8,644 bases of DNA from Phascolarctobacterium sp. (lineage in GTDB: Bacteria > Bacillota > Negativicutes > Acidaminococcales > Acidaminococcaceae). The stretch is taken from contig JAEDNJ010000060.1 of NCBI GenBank assembly GCA_016302525.1, forward strand, positions 1-8,644. Reading direction: 5' to 3'. This document shows, piece by piece, positions 1-5,143 of this stretch (its first letter is position 1; each line of letters begins with the position of its first letter). Made by a program: the position numbers and the translations under genes. Under the pieces are notes generated by a model. It was not told where the DNA came from and did not search any database. It saw nothing but the letters and a program-made list of their open reading frames with translations.

Positions 1-668
1 ATGGAGGCTGCTATGCCGCACAGGCCCATAGAAACACCTCCCAGAGCTAGCTGAATGGCGCTGACACCAGCGCAGGCACTTGTGCCTACTCCATGGCTGG
101 AGGCGCCAATAGCTACACCCATAGCCACATCATCCTTCATGCCGATAAGGTTGAAAATGGTATGGTTAAAGGTGGCACCTATAATGCCCGACAGGATAAC
201 AGCTGCTGTAGTAATGGCAGGCAGGCCGCCAAGAGGCCTACTGATTTCAATTGCTATTGGCGTAGTCACAGACTTAGGCAGGGTAGAGAGCAGCATTTTT
301 TCGCTCAAGCCTAGCCAGGAGCCTAAAAAATAGATGGCTACAATGGATACGACAGTAGAAAAGATGACGCCGCCAGCTAAGGGCAGGGCATAACGCTCGA
401 CAATGCGCCAGTTTCTGTGGAGAGGAACAGCCAGAGCAATGGTAGCAGGGCCCAGCATAAAATTGATGAACTGAGCGCCCTTTTCGTAGCTTTCGTAAGA
501 GGCACCTGGCACATAGAATAGAATGAGCAGGATAACAGGACAGGCGAGGGCTATAGGCGGCAGAATCCGCAGATTCAGCCGTGTAATCAGGAGCTCGGCA
601 AAGCAATAAATAAGTACCGTCAGGCCCAGGCCAAATAAAAGTGATGAGGTTAAGATTTCGGGAAACAT
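1..668 (-). CDS. lrgB: LrgB/CidB-family membrane protein, 3' end cut off by window edge
   Basis: Reading the minus strand from ATG at 668-666 gives 222 codons without a stop, leaving the window in frame. Visible family features are a stretch around residues 70-86 containing MLGPATIALAVPL, the block LPKSVTTPIAIEIS at about 130-143, GIIGATFNH at about 161-169, and a C-terminal GVAIGASSHGVGTSAC at about 184-199. These match LrgB, a polytopic inner-membrane protein usually about 230 residues long, so only a few residues should be missing. A strong AGGAGGT ribosome site (677-683) lies 8 nt before the ATG, and the start overlaps the lrgA stop by one base, indicating translational coupling. LrgAB/CidAB were first described as holin/antiholin-like modulators of murein hydrolase activity; homologues in B. 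subtilis (PftAB) and S. mutans take up pyruvate. Which role applies here is not visible. Confidence 0.92.
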   Translation of the reverse strand, partial: MFPEILTSSLLFGLGLTVLIYCFAELLITRLNLRILPPIALACPVILLILFYVPGASYESYEKGAQFINFMLGPATIALAVPLHRNWRIVERYALPLAGGVIFSTVVSIVAIYFLGSWLGLSEKMLLSTLPKSVTTPIAIEISRPLGGLPAITTAAVILSGIIGATFNHTIFNLIGMKDDVAMGVAIGASSHGVGTSACAGVSAIQLALGGVSMGLCGIAAS

Positions 669-1033
669 TAGTGCTTACCTCCTTGCAGCTTAATGAGCAG
701 CTCTGTAAATTTGGCTGTGCTTAAAAGAATGACCAGGCTGCCGAGGACGACTGTACCTAAAAAGGGCAGCAGCTCTGCCTTAAGCACATCCAGATAGAGG
801 ATAATGCCTACGGCTGCCGGCATGAACAGAAGGCCCATTTTCGTAATGAGTAAATCGCAGAAGCCCTCGACAATGCTTACGGGAAATAAGTTAAAATGCA
901 AGGCCAAAAAGAGCATAAGCATACCTAATAATGGAGCAGGAAAGGCAAGGCCCAGCTGGGAAATAATAGTAGTGGCCAGCCATTGAAGCAAGAGGATAAT
1001 GGCAAAGCCCTGTAATAGTAGATTAGGTGTCAT
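668..1033 (-). CDS. lrgA: LrgA/CidA-family membrane protein
   Basis: This encodes a 121-residue, very hydrophobic protein with four predicted membrane segments (about residues 5-24, 30-48, 64-84 and 88-108). The family motif appears as FPAPLLGM at about residues 31-38. Length and topology fit LrgA/CidA, the small partner of LrgB. The stop codon shares its last base with the lrgB ATG (TAATG), so the two are made from one transcript. The start is less certain than usual: the only good Shine-Dalgarno match upstream lies 28 nt before this ATG, and a two-codon ATG-CAG-TAA frame sits between. The frame stays open upstream, but no standard start codon lies nearer the ribosome site. A promoter with a perfect -10 box precedes the gene. 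The function is probably pyruvate or small-acid transport, or modulation of cell-wall lysis, by analogy only. Confidence 0.93.
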   Translation of the reverse strand: MTPNLLLQGFAIILLLQWLATTIISQLGLAFPAPLLGMLMLFLALHFNLFPVSIVEGFCDLLITKMGLLFMPAAVGIILYLDVLKAELLPFLGTVVLGSLVILLSTAKFTELLIKLQGGKH

Positions 1034-1061
1034 AATATTTACTGCATAGCTCGTGGCTATA

Positions 1062-1070
1062 CTCCTTTCT
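1062..1070 (-). promoter_or_regulatory. Distant ribosome binding site of lrgA
   Basis: On the minus strand this reads AGAAAGGAG, a good Shine-Dalgarno match, but it lies 28 nt before the annotated lrgA ATG. A mini-frame ATG CAG TAA occupies 1047-1039, about 14 nt after the site. Either the mini-frame is translated and re-initiation or leader folding brings ribosomes to lrgA, or lrgA uses a non-standard start nearer the site. Confidence 0.45.
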
Positions 1071-1093
1071 CTAGTTTAAAAAAGATAGCATAG

Positions 1094-1122
1094 ATTATAG
1101 CACTGTAGCAAGAAGAATACAA
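1094..1122 (-). promoter_or_regulatory. Sigma-A-type promoter of lrgAB
   Basis: On the minus strand, TTGTAT (1122-1117) is followed by 17 nt and then TATAAT (1099-1094). The -10 box is preceded by TG at 1102-1101, making it an extended -10, which would offset the weak -35 (3 of 6 consensus bases). Transcription would start near 1087, giving a leader of about 50 nt before lrgA. It is divergent from the tRNA promoter, and the two -35 boxes are 16 bp apart. Confidence 0.72.
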
Positions 1123-1138
1123 TAATTAAAGCCTGCTC

Positions 1139-1167
1139 TTGCAAAAAAATTGAAATCAAGGTATAAT
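1139..1167 (+). promoter_or_regulatory. Sigma-A-type promoter of tRNA-Gly
   Basis: TTGCAA (1139-1144), a 17-nt spacer and a perfect TATAAT (1162-1167). The expected start, near 1174, is only a few bases before the mature tRNA 5' end at 1177, so the 5' leader is minimal. The same promoter is the only convincing one upstream of the DUF1847 gene. Confidence 0.8.
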
Positions 1168-1176
1168 GTTATATAT

Positions 1177-1250
1177 GCGGATATGGTGTAATGGTAACAT
1201 ACCGGCTTCCCAAGCCGTTGTCACGGGTTCGAATCCCGCTATCCGCTCCA
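1177..1250 (+). tRNA. tRNA-Gly, anticodon CCC
   Basis: A 74-nt cloverleaf with encoded CCA at 1248-1250. The acceptor stem pairs GCGGATA (1177-1183) with TATCCGC (1240-1246), followed by discriminator T1247. The D stem is 1186-1189 with 1197-1200. The anticodon loop TTCCCAA (1207-1213) puts CCC at 1209-1211, which reads GGG glycine codons. The T loop is TTCGAAT (1228-1234) closed by GGG/CCC. Two stem-end pairs are imperfect: 27:43 is C-U (1202/1218) and 49:65 is A-C (1223/1239). The rest is canonical and I judge the gene functional. Confidence 0.96.
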
Positions 1251-1262
1251 CTGAGCAGGTTG

Positions 1263-1290
1263 GCCTTCAGAGAAATCTGGAGGCTTTTTT
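1263..1290 (+). terminator. Intrinsic terminator between tRNA-Gly and the DUF1847 gene
   Basis: Positions 1263-1271 pair with 1276-1284 in a 9-bp stem containing one G-U pair, capped by a GAAA tetraloop (1272-1275) and followed directly by six T residues (1285-1290). It lies 12 nt after the tRNA CCA end and 17 nt before the next start codon, so it either ends the tRNA transcript or acts as an attenuator for the gene downstream. Confidence 0.88.
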
Positions 1291-1307
1291 ACAAGGGAGG
1301 TCGTCTT

Positions 1308-1904
1308 ATGAATTGTGCATTTTGCAAGCATCATAACTGTTATACTAAGGGACAAAACTGCTTAGGTCCTGCAGGTGAAAATGCAGCTAGCCTTTATACC
1401 GAGGAAGAGGTTAAGATTATGCAGGCTGCTGCAGCGACAGAAAGCCGTAATTACCTGAAAATGACTCGCTTAGAGGAAAGCCTGTTTTTTGCTCAACAAA
1501 TGGGGGCTAAAAAGATTGGTATTGCCTTCTGTATCGGTTTAGCTAATGAGGCTGGTTTCTGTGCCCAATATTTTAAAAATGCTGGGCTGGCTGTAGAGTC
1601 TATTTGCTGCAAGAATTGCGCTATTGATAAGGATGTGCTGGGTCTGGAAAAGATTAAGCCGGGTAAGTTTGAGGGTATGTGCAATCCTAAGATGCAGGCG
1701 GAGGTTATGAATAAGGCTAAGACGGATTTTAACTTCGTTGTAGGTCTGTGCGTGGGTCATGACATGATTTTTACGAAAAACTGTGAGGCTCCTGTTTCCA
1801 GCCTCATTACGAAGGATAGAGTTTTGGCTAACAATCCCGCCGGCGTAGTTTATTCTCGCTACTGGCGCCGTAAGCTGGGTATCCTAGAAGAGGGCACCGT
1901 GTAA
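1308..1904 (+). CDS. DUF1847 family cysteine-rich, probably metal-binding protein
   Basis: This encodes 198 residues. The ATG at 1308 is chosen because GGGAGG (1295-1300) lies 7 nt before it; the longer in-frame start at 1191 lies inside the tRNA gene and is rejected. The N-terminus carries a cysteine cluster, C3, C6, C11 and C18, with H8 and H9 nearby. Further cysteines are C75, C85, C100, C101, C104, C125, C148 and C159, twelve in all. Family landmarks include IGIAFCIGLANEA (about 70-82), CCKNCAIDKD (100-109), GMCNPKMQAE (123-132) and GLCVGHD (146-152). No signal peptide or membrane segment is seen, so it is likely cytoplasmic. The family is widespread in anaerobes and often labelled metal-binding, but its biochemical role is unknown to me. 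The gene follows the tRNA terminator too closely for its own promoter to fit, so readthrough from the tRNA promoter is likely. Confidence 0.88.
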   Translation: MNCAFCKHHNCYTKGQNCLGPAGENAASLYTEEEVKIMQAAAATESRNYLKMTRLEESLFFAQQMGAKKIGIAFCIGLANEAGFCAQYFKNAGLAVESICCKNCAIDKDVLGLEKIKPGKFEGMCNPKMQAEVMNKAKTDFNFVVGLCVGHDMIFTKNCEAPVSSLITKDRVLANNPAGVVYSRYWRRKLGILEEGTV

Positions 1905-2003
1905 GCCCTGAGTGTACATTAGATAAGCTTTAGAAGCGTTCCTGACGTTAAAAAGATTTTGAGACGGAAGCTGCGCAGGACTATTTAGGGATAAGTGTCT
2001 TTT

Positions 2004-2037
2004 GCCGCATCTTCTGCTAGGGGATGCGGTTTTATTT
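2004..2037 (+). terminator. Hairpin with U-rich tail directly before the permease start
   Basis: CCGCATC (2005-2011) pairs perfectly with GATGCGG (2023-2029), and a G-T pair (2004/2030) can extend it. The tail is TTTTATTTA. It may be the terminator of the DUF1847 transcript. It could instead be a leader hairpin for the permease, because it abuts the ATG at 2038 and the only Shine-Dalgarno-like run (AGGGGA, 2019-2024) lies in its loop and 3' arm. The 100 nt before it (1905-2003) hold only a weak promoter candidate, TTGAGA 1959-1964 with TATTTA 1982-1987. Confidence 0.62.
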
Positions 2038-2814
2038 ATGGTGAAGAGAATGCAGCGCTTTTTGCAACATGGTAGCAAACAAATATTGATTTTTCTGCTG
2101 CTTTTGGTGGCATGGTTCATAGTCTGCGAAGCCAGGCTATGGAGCACTTATATTTTGCCCACCCCTGCTATGGTAGCAGAGACTATGCTAGCTATGTTTG
2201 CTAGTGGCGAGCTGGCTGAGGCTGTGCTGGTGAGCTTTAGACGGGTTTTCCTAGGCTTTGGCTCTGCCTTTGTGCTGGCCTTTCTGTTGGGCATAGTGGG
2301 AGTCATGCTGCCGGGCCTGCGACCCTATTATATGTCCTTTGTGGACTTTGTGCGCCATGTGCCGCCTCTGAGCCTCATTCCGCTCTTGATTTTGTGGGCT
2401 GGCATTGGCGAGGCTCCCAAGGTTATCGTCATTCTTTTGGCTACCTTTGGCCCCATGCTGCTCAATATTGATGCCGGGCTAGGGGGCTGTGATAAAAAGC
2501 TTATCGAGGTAGGGCGTATTCTGGGCTTTACGAAGCAGCAGCTCTTTTGGCGGATTATGCTGCCCTCTGCCTGGCCGCATATTTTTGTGGGCATGCGCGT
2601 GGGCTTGGGCTATAGCCTGAGAGCTATCATTGGCGCCGAGATGGTGGCCGCTTCTAGTGGGCTGGGCTACATGATTCTTGACGCGCAGACTATGTCGCGA
2701 ACGGATAAGGCCATCGTTGGCATTATTGCCATTGGCGTGCTGGGTCTGTGCCTGGACTTTGTTTTAGGCAAGCTTATGCATAAGCTGTTTCCGTATTTGC
2801 CAAGTGAGGATTAG
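2038..2814 (+). CDS. ABC transporter permease, nitrate/sulfonate/taurine (SsuC/TauC/NrtB) type
   Basis: This encodes 258 residues with about six membrane segments (roughly 15-30, 70-94, 110-124, 129-144, 185-205 and 226-247). The BPD_transp_1 coupling (EAA) loop is at about 157-176: EVGRILGF, then a spacer, then IMLPSAWP, which contacts the ATPase. The segment YILPTPAMV near residue 40 matches the LPsP motif common in SsuC/TauC permeases. The start is ambiguous: ATG 2038 fits best, ATG 2050 would remove four residues, and neither has a well-spaced ribosome site. A longer frame from TTG at 2002 runs through the hairpin and is unlikely. It works with the downstream ATPase (3124) and lipoprotein (3969) as an importer. 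The substrate could be an aliphatic sulfonate, taurine, nitrate, a thiamine precursor or another small compound. Confidence 0.9.
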   Translation: MVKRMQRFLQHGSKQILIFLLLLVAWFIVCEARLWSTYILPTPAMVAETMLAMFASGELAEAVLVSFRRVFLGFGSAFVLAFLLGIVGVMLPGLRPYYMSFVDFVRHVPPLSLIPLLILWAGIGEAPKVIVILLATFGPMLLNIDAGLGGCDKKLIEVGRILGFTKQQLFWRIMLPSAWPHIFVGMRVGLGYSLRAIIGAEMVAASSGLGYMILDAQTMSRTDKAIVGIIAIGVLGLCLDFVLGKLMHKLFPYLPSED

Positions 2815-2950
2815 GAGTTGTTTATTGTTTTATAGCTGCCTGAATTTATAAATATATGCGCGCAAGAATAGCTCTTGTGAAGCTGTTTAGATTAGCTAAT
2901 GAGCTTAGTTTGATGAGCTATGTTTTAAGCAGGTTAGCATAGGATTGCTG

Positions 2951-2969
2951 TGCTAAGCAGAGCTTAGCA
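2951..2969 (+). other. Perfect 8-bp hairpin in the spacer
   Basis: TGCTAAGC (2951-2958) pairs with GCTTAGCA (2962-2969) around a 3-nt loop. There is no following T run, so it is not an intrinsic terminator. It could stabilise or limit the 3' end of the permease message, or be a protein-binding dyad. Confidence 0.55.
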
Positions 2970-2986
2970 ATAATATAAGTAGTATA
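2960..2986 (+). repeat. Direct repeat copy 1 (27 nt)
   Basis: Begins GAGCTTAGCAATAATATAAG and matches 3031-3057 at 25 of 27 positions, with starts 71 nt apart. Its first bases form the 3' arm of the hairpin at 2951-2969. Confidence 0.8.
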
Positions 2987-3030
2987 GTAATGCTTTGTGA
3001 ATATGATAGTACAGCAGGTTATGTTATGTG

Positions 3031-3057
3031 GAGCCTAGCAATAATATAAGTTGTATA
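3031..3057 (+). repeat. Direct repeat copy 2 (27 nt)
   Basis: Begins GAGCCTAGCAATAATATAAG; the differences from copy 1 are at the fifth base (C for T) and the twenty-second (T for A). It is followed at once by the palindrome ATTAGCTAAT and a T-rich run, about 60 nt before the ATPase start codon. Confidence 0.8.
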
Positions 3058-3123
3058 TTAGCTAATTTTTTTAGGATACGCAGTATTTATATGCTTGCTT
3101 AGTAATGACAGGTGGGTATAGAG

Positions 3124-3828
3124 ATGGAAGCATTAAGGGTTGACAACATAAAGAAAAGCTATACCCTTGCTGAGGGTGAGCATAAGGTGCTGTGTGGGCT
3201 TAGCTTTACGGCTGAACTTGGCAAAATTACCGTGCTCCTAGGCAGGAGCGGCTGCGGCAAGACCACCCTTTTAAGGCTCATTAGTGGGCTGGAGGAGGCC
3301 GACAGCGGCTCTATAGCGGTGCCTGAGGGCTTGAAGCTGGGGATGATGTTTCAGGAGGCTAGGCTCATGCCTTGGCTGAGCTGTAGGGAAAACATTACCC
3401 TCGGCCTAGGCGAGAACTACGAGCCTAAGGAGCTGGCCAAGCTGCTGGCTACAGTGGGCTTAGAAAAATTTGCTGAGGCCTATCCGCACCAGCTATCTGG
3501 CGGTATGCAGCAAAGGGTGGCTTTAGCGAGAACTCTGGCGCAAAGGAGCCAAATGATTCTGATGGACGAGCCCTTTGCGGCTCTGGACTATTTTACAAGG
3601 CTGCAAATGCAGCAGGAGGTGCTGCGCATTAAGGCTATGCTGGGGACGGGAATTATCTTTGTCACGCACAATATTGACGAGGCTCTGGCCTTAGGCGACA
3701 AAATCCTCATTATGCAGGCTGGCTTTATTGCCCAGGAAATAAATTTGCCGCCTACCTCGGCAAGAGATGTGCTGCAGGAGCCTTATTTAAGCTATAAAAA
3801 GCAAATCCTGCAGGCCTTGGTACAATAG
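3124..3828 (+). CDS. ABC transporter ATP-binding protein, SsuB/TauB/NrtD type
   Basis: This encodes 234 residues. The ATG at 3124 follows AGGTGG (3110-3115) by 8 nt; an in-frame GTG at 3112 lies inside that site and is rejected. All nucleotide-binding motifs are present: Walker A GRSGCGKTT (40-48), Q-loop Q77 in MMFQEARLMPW, signature LSGGMQQR (124-131), Walker B ILMDEP (145-150), D-loop ALD (153-155) and switch histidine H182 in FVTHN. The FQEARLMPW context and length are typical of nitrate/sulfonate/taurine importers. It powers uptake through the permease at 2038. Arginine is mostly AGG/AGA here, whereas the binding protein and pyc use mainly CGT/CGC, which suggests lower expression. No strong promoter lies directly upstream, so it may depend on transcription through the 309-nt spacer. 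Confidence 0.94.
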   Translation: MEALRVDNIKKSYTLAEGEHKVLCGLSFTAELGKITVLLGRSGCGKTTLLRLISGLEEADSGSIAVPEGLKLGMMFQEARLMPWLSCRENITLGLGENYEPKELAKLLATVGLEKFAEAYPHQLSGGMQQRVALARTLAQRSQMILMDEPFAALDYFTRLQMQQEVLRIKAMLGTGIIFVTHNIDEALALGDKILIMQAGFIAQEINLPPTSARDVLQEPYLSYKKQILQALVQ

Positions 3829-3829
3829 T

Positions 3830-3857
3830 TAAATAACAAGCGCTGCTTGTTTATTTA
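3830..3857 (+). other. Hairpin after the ATPase stop codon
   Basis: Positions 3830-3841 pair with 3845-3857 in a 12-bp stem with one bulged T (3852) and a GCT loop. It starts 2 nt after the ATPase stop. There is no separate T tract, so full termination is doubtful. A hairpin here could block 3'-to-5' decay or partly terminate, allowing different amounts of ATPase and binding protein. Confidence 0.6.
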
Positions 3858-3868
3858 TAGGTGCTGCA

Positions 3869-3901
3869 AGCTGCTAAGGCCGAGAGCCCGTGCCAGCAGC
3901 T
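3869..3901 (+). other. Second hairpin in the binding-protein leader
   Basis: AGCTGCT (3869-3875) pairs with AGCAGCT (3895-3901); inside it GGC (3878-3880) pairs with GCC (3892-3894) across a two-base A bulge. It lies about 67 nt before the binding-protein ATG. It matches no riboswitch I recognise and has no T tract. It may protect the 5' end of a processed binding-protein message. Confidence 0.5.
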
Positions 3902-3968
3902 AAAAGGCATCCAAAATTTAAGATGGAACGATGGCCGTGACATCAAAAATGTAAAGGAGATTTTAATT

Positions 3969-4931
3969 ATGAAAAAATGCTTACTACTTTTATTGAGCGT
4001 AATGCTGACCGTGCTCATGTTTGGCTGTGGCAGTAATGCTAAGCCCGAAAAGAAGGAGGCCTACAAGCCCACTGTGAAGAAGGTTGTGGCAACCTATGTG
4101 CAGGCTCCCTTAAATGTGCCCAGCATTGTGCAAAAGGAGCGCAAGAGCTTTGAAGAGGCTTATAAGGCCTATGGTCTGCCCTTTGAATATTCCACGATTA
4201 CCTCTGGAGCCGACCAGACTGCAGCTCTGGCCTCTGGCGATATTCAGCTTTTAAACTGCGTAGGCGGTTCCTCTGTTTTGATTTCTGCAGCTGCGGGCGC
4301 AGATATTAAGATTTTGAGTGTTTATGCTAATGCGCCTAAGGCCTTTCGCATCTTCTCCAAGGATAGCGCTATTAAGTCTCCCGCAGACTTAAAGGGCAAG
4401 ACTATCGGCGGTCCCAAGGGTACGATTTTGCATGAGCTTTTGGCTGCTTATCTAAAAAAGGGTGGCCTTTCCATGAAGGATGTTAAGTTCGTGAACATGG
4501 GGCTGCCTGCTGCCCGTGCTGCCTTAGAGGGTGGCAAAATTGATGCTGCTCTGCAGGCTGGTCCTCTGGCCTACACTGCAGAAAAAGCTGGTCTGCATAT
4601 TGTGACTAATGGTGAGGGTCTGGTTTCCGGCTTAACCGTTACTGCCACCAGCGCTAAGTTCTACAAGGAGAATAAGCCTCTTGTAGATACCTTCCTGAAG
4701 GTGCAAAAGGAGAGCCTCAAATTTATGGCCGAGCATAAGGCAGAGGCAATGCAAATGACCGCCAAGGCTACCGGACTTAAGCCTGAGGCTGTGGAGGCTA
4801 TGTATCCTCTCTATGACTTCAATCCTGCTGTGACCGACACTACGAAGAAAAACCTGAAGGAAACTCAGGATTTCCTCGTTGCTTCCGGCATTATGCAAAA
4901 GAAGGTTGATGTAGACAAGCTGTTCTTTTAA
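3969..4931 (+). CDS. Lipoprotein substrate-binding protein of the ABC importer (SsuA/TauA/NMT1-like)
   Basis: This encodes 320 residues. The ATG at 3969 follows AAAGGAGA (3953-3960) by 8 nt and begins a typical lipoprotein signal: MKK, a leucine-rich core, then LMFGC with the lipidated cysteine at residue 20. The frame is open back to 3861, but that extension would bury the signal peptide. The mature part shows the periplasmic-binding fold of the NMT1/SsuA group: TSGADQTAALASGDIQ (about residues 77-92) in the position where these proteins scan a substrate loop, SPADLKGKTIGGPKGT (about 136-151), and GKIDAAL around 182-188. It would capture the ligand outside the membrane and hand it to the permease. 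The F at the -2 position of the lipobox is unusual but tolerable. Its Arg codons are CGC/CGT, which suggests stronger expression than the ATPase. The ligand is not identifiable. Confidence 0.92.
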   Translation: MKKCLLLLLSVMLTVLMFGCGSNAKPEKKEAYKPTVKKVVATYVQAPLNVPSIVQKERKSFEEAYKAYGLPFEYSTITSGADQTAALASGDIQLLNCVGGSSVLISAAAGADIKILSVYANAPKAFRIFSKDSAIKSPADLKGKTIGGPKGTILHELLAAYLKKGGLSMKDVKFVNMGLPAARAALEGGKIDAALQAGPLAYTAEKAGLHIVTNGEGLVSGLTVTATSAKFYKENKPLVDTFLKVQKESLKFMAEHKAEAMQMTAKATGLKPEAVEAMYPLYDFNPAVTDTTKKNLKETQDFLVASGIMQKKVDVDKLFF

Positions 4932-4978
4932 AGGATAGTCCCTTTGTTCAGCTTATAATGTACCCTCTAATGTGAACA

Positions 4979-5039
4979 CTTATAAAGAGAAACCCATCCT
5001 TGACGATTCTTGCCGAGGATGGGTTCTTCTAGTTATAAG
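4979..5039 (+). terminator. Strong hairpin terminator after the ABC importer
   Basis: AACCCATCCT (4991-5000) pairs perfectly with AGGATGGGTT (5016-5025), and CTTATAA (4979-4985) can pair with TTATAAG (5033-5039) to lengthen the stem. The plus-strand tail TTCTTCTAGTT is only moderately T-rich; the reverse strand tail is also T-rich, so it may work in both directions. A further AGCTTATAA at 4950-4958 could compete for 5033-5041. It separates the binding-protein gene from pyc. Confidence 0.78.
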
Positions 5040-5078
5040 CTCGTTATTTTTCTTTGTGAGCAAAGCGGTATGTACTTT

Positions 5079-5131
5079 TACTTATGCATAAAATACTGCA
5101 TAAAGTATACTTTTAGAAATAATGTATACAT
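5079..5131 (+). promoter_or_regulatory. Palindrome cluster upstream of pyc (possible operator)
   Basis: Two perfect palindromes share a GTATAC core: AAAGTATACTTT (5102-5113) and ATGTATACAT (5122-5131), with centres 19 bp apart. An overlapping inverted repeat pairs TACTTATGCA (5079-5088) with TGCATAAAGTA (5097-5107), with one extra base. The cluster ends 12 bp before the -35 box of the pyc promoter candidate, a usual place for a regulator to bind. I do not recognise it as a known operator; it does not match the biotin repressor (BirA) site. Confidence 0.5.
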
Positions 5132-5143
5132 AGTTGCGAGCTC

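Larger units (their letters stand above)
2815..3123 (+). other. 309-nt AT-rich spacer between permease and ATPase genes
   Basis: No convincing gene is present; all frames are broken often, and the longest ATG frame I noticed (2856-2942, 28 codons) has no ribosome site. The stretch is dense in AGCTTAG/TTAGCTAA-like words. It holds a 27-nt direct repeat, an 8-bp perfect hairpin, two copies of the palindrome ATTAGCTAAT (2891-2900 and 3057-3066), and two copies of GCAGGTTA (2929-2936 and 3014-3021). A weak promoter candidate is TTGTGA (2995-3000) with TATGTT (3020-3025) at 19-nt spacing. Permease and ATPase genes of this transporter type usually sit only a few bases apart. Confidence 0.7.

Noticed and set aside
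274..606. Minus-strand frame of 110 codons inside lrgB
   Set aside because: It is an out-of-frame shadow; the lrgB frame explains the region with clear family motifs.
1177..1250. tRNA-Gly as an integration site for a mobile element
   Set aside because: No integrase, no repeat of the tRNA 3' end elsewhere in the window, and the downstream genes look ordinary.
1191..1307. N-terminal extension of the DUF1847 frame starting inside the tRNA
   Set aside because: It would translate the tRNA and terminator hairpin; the ATG at 1308 has a strong, well-spaced ribosome site and begins at the family's CxxC motif.
1905..2003. Possible guanidine (ykkC or mini-ykkC) riboswitch, suggested by ACGG and GGGATAAG words before an SsuC-type permease
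   Set aside because: The conserved blocks are not in the right order, and the ACG-containing words are not closed by complementary flanks.
2002..2037. TTG start for the permease
   Set aside because: The frame runs through the hairpin stem, adds residues unlike the family N-terminus, and has no ribosome site.
2856..2942. 28-codon frame encoding a basic, hydrophobic peptide
   Set aside because: No ribosome binding site, no family match, and it lies in repeat-rich spacer; chance is likely.
5052..5065. Short dyad CTTTG-TGAG-CAAAG considered as a Rex- or CRP-like operator
   Set aside because: Only five paired bases and no match to either full consensus.
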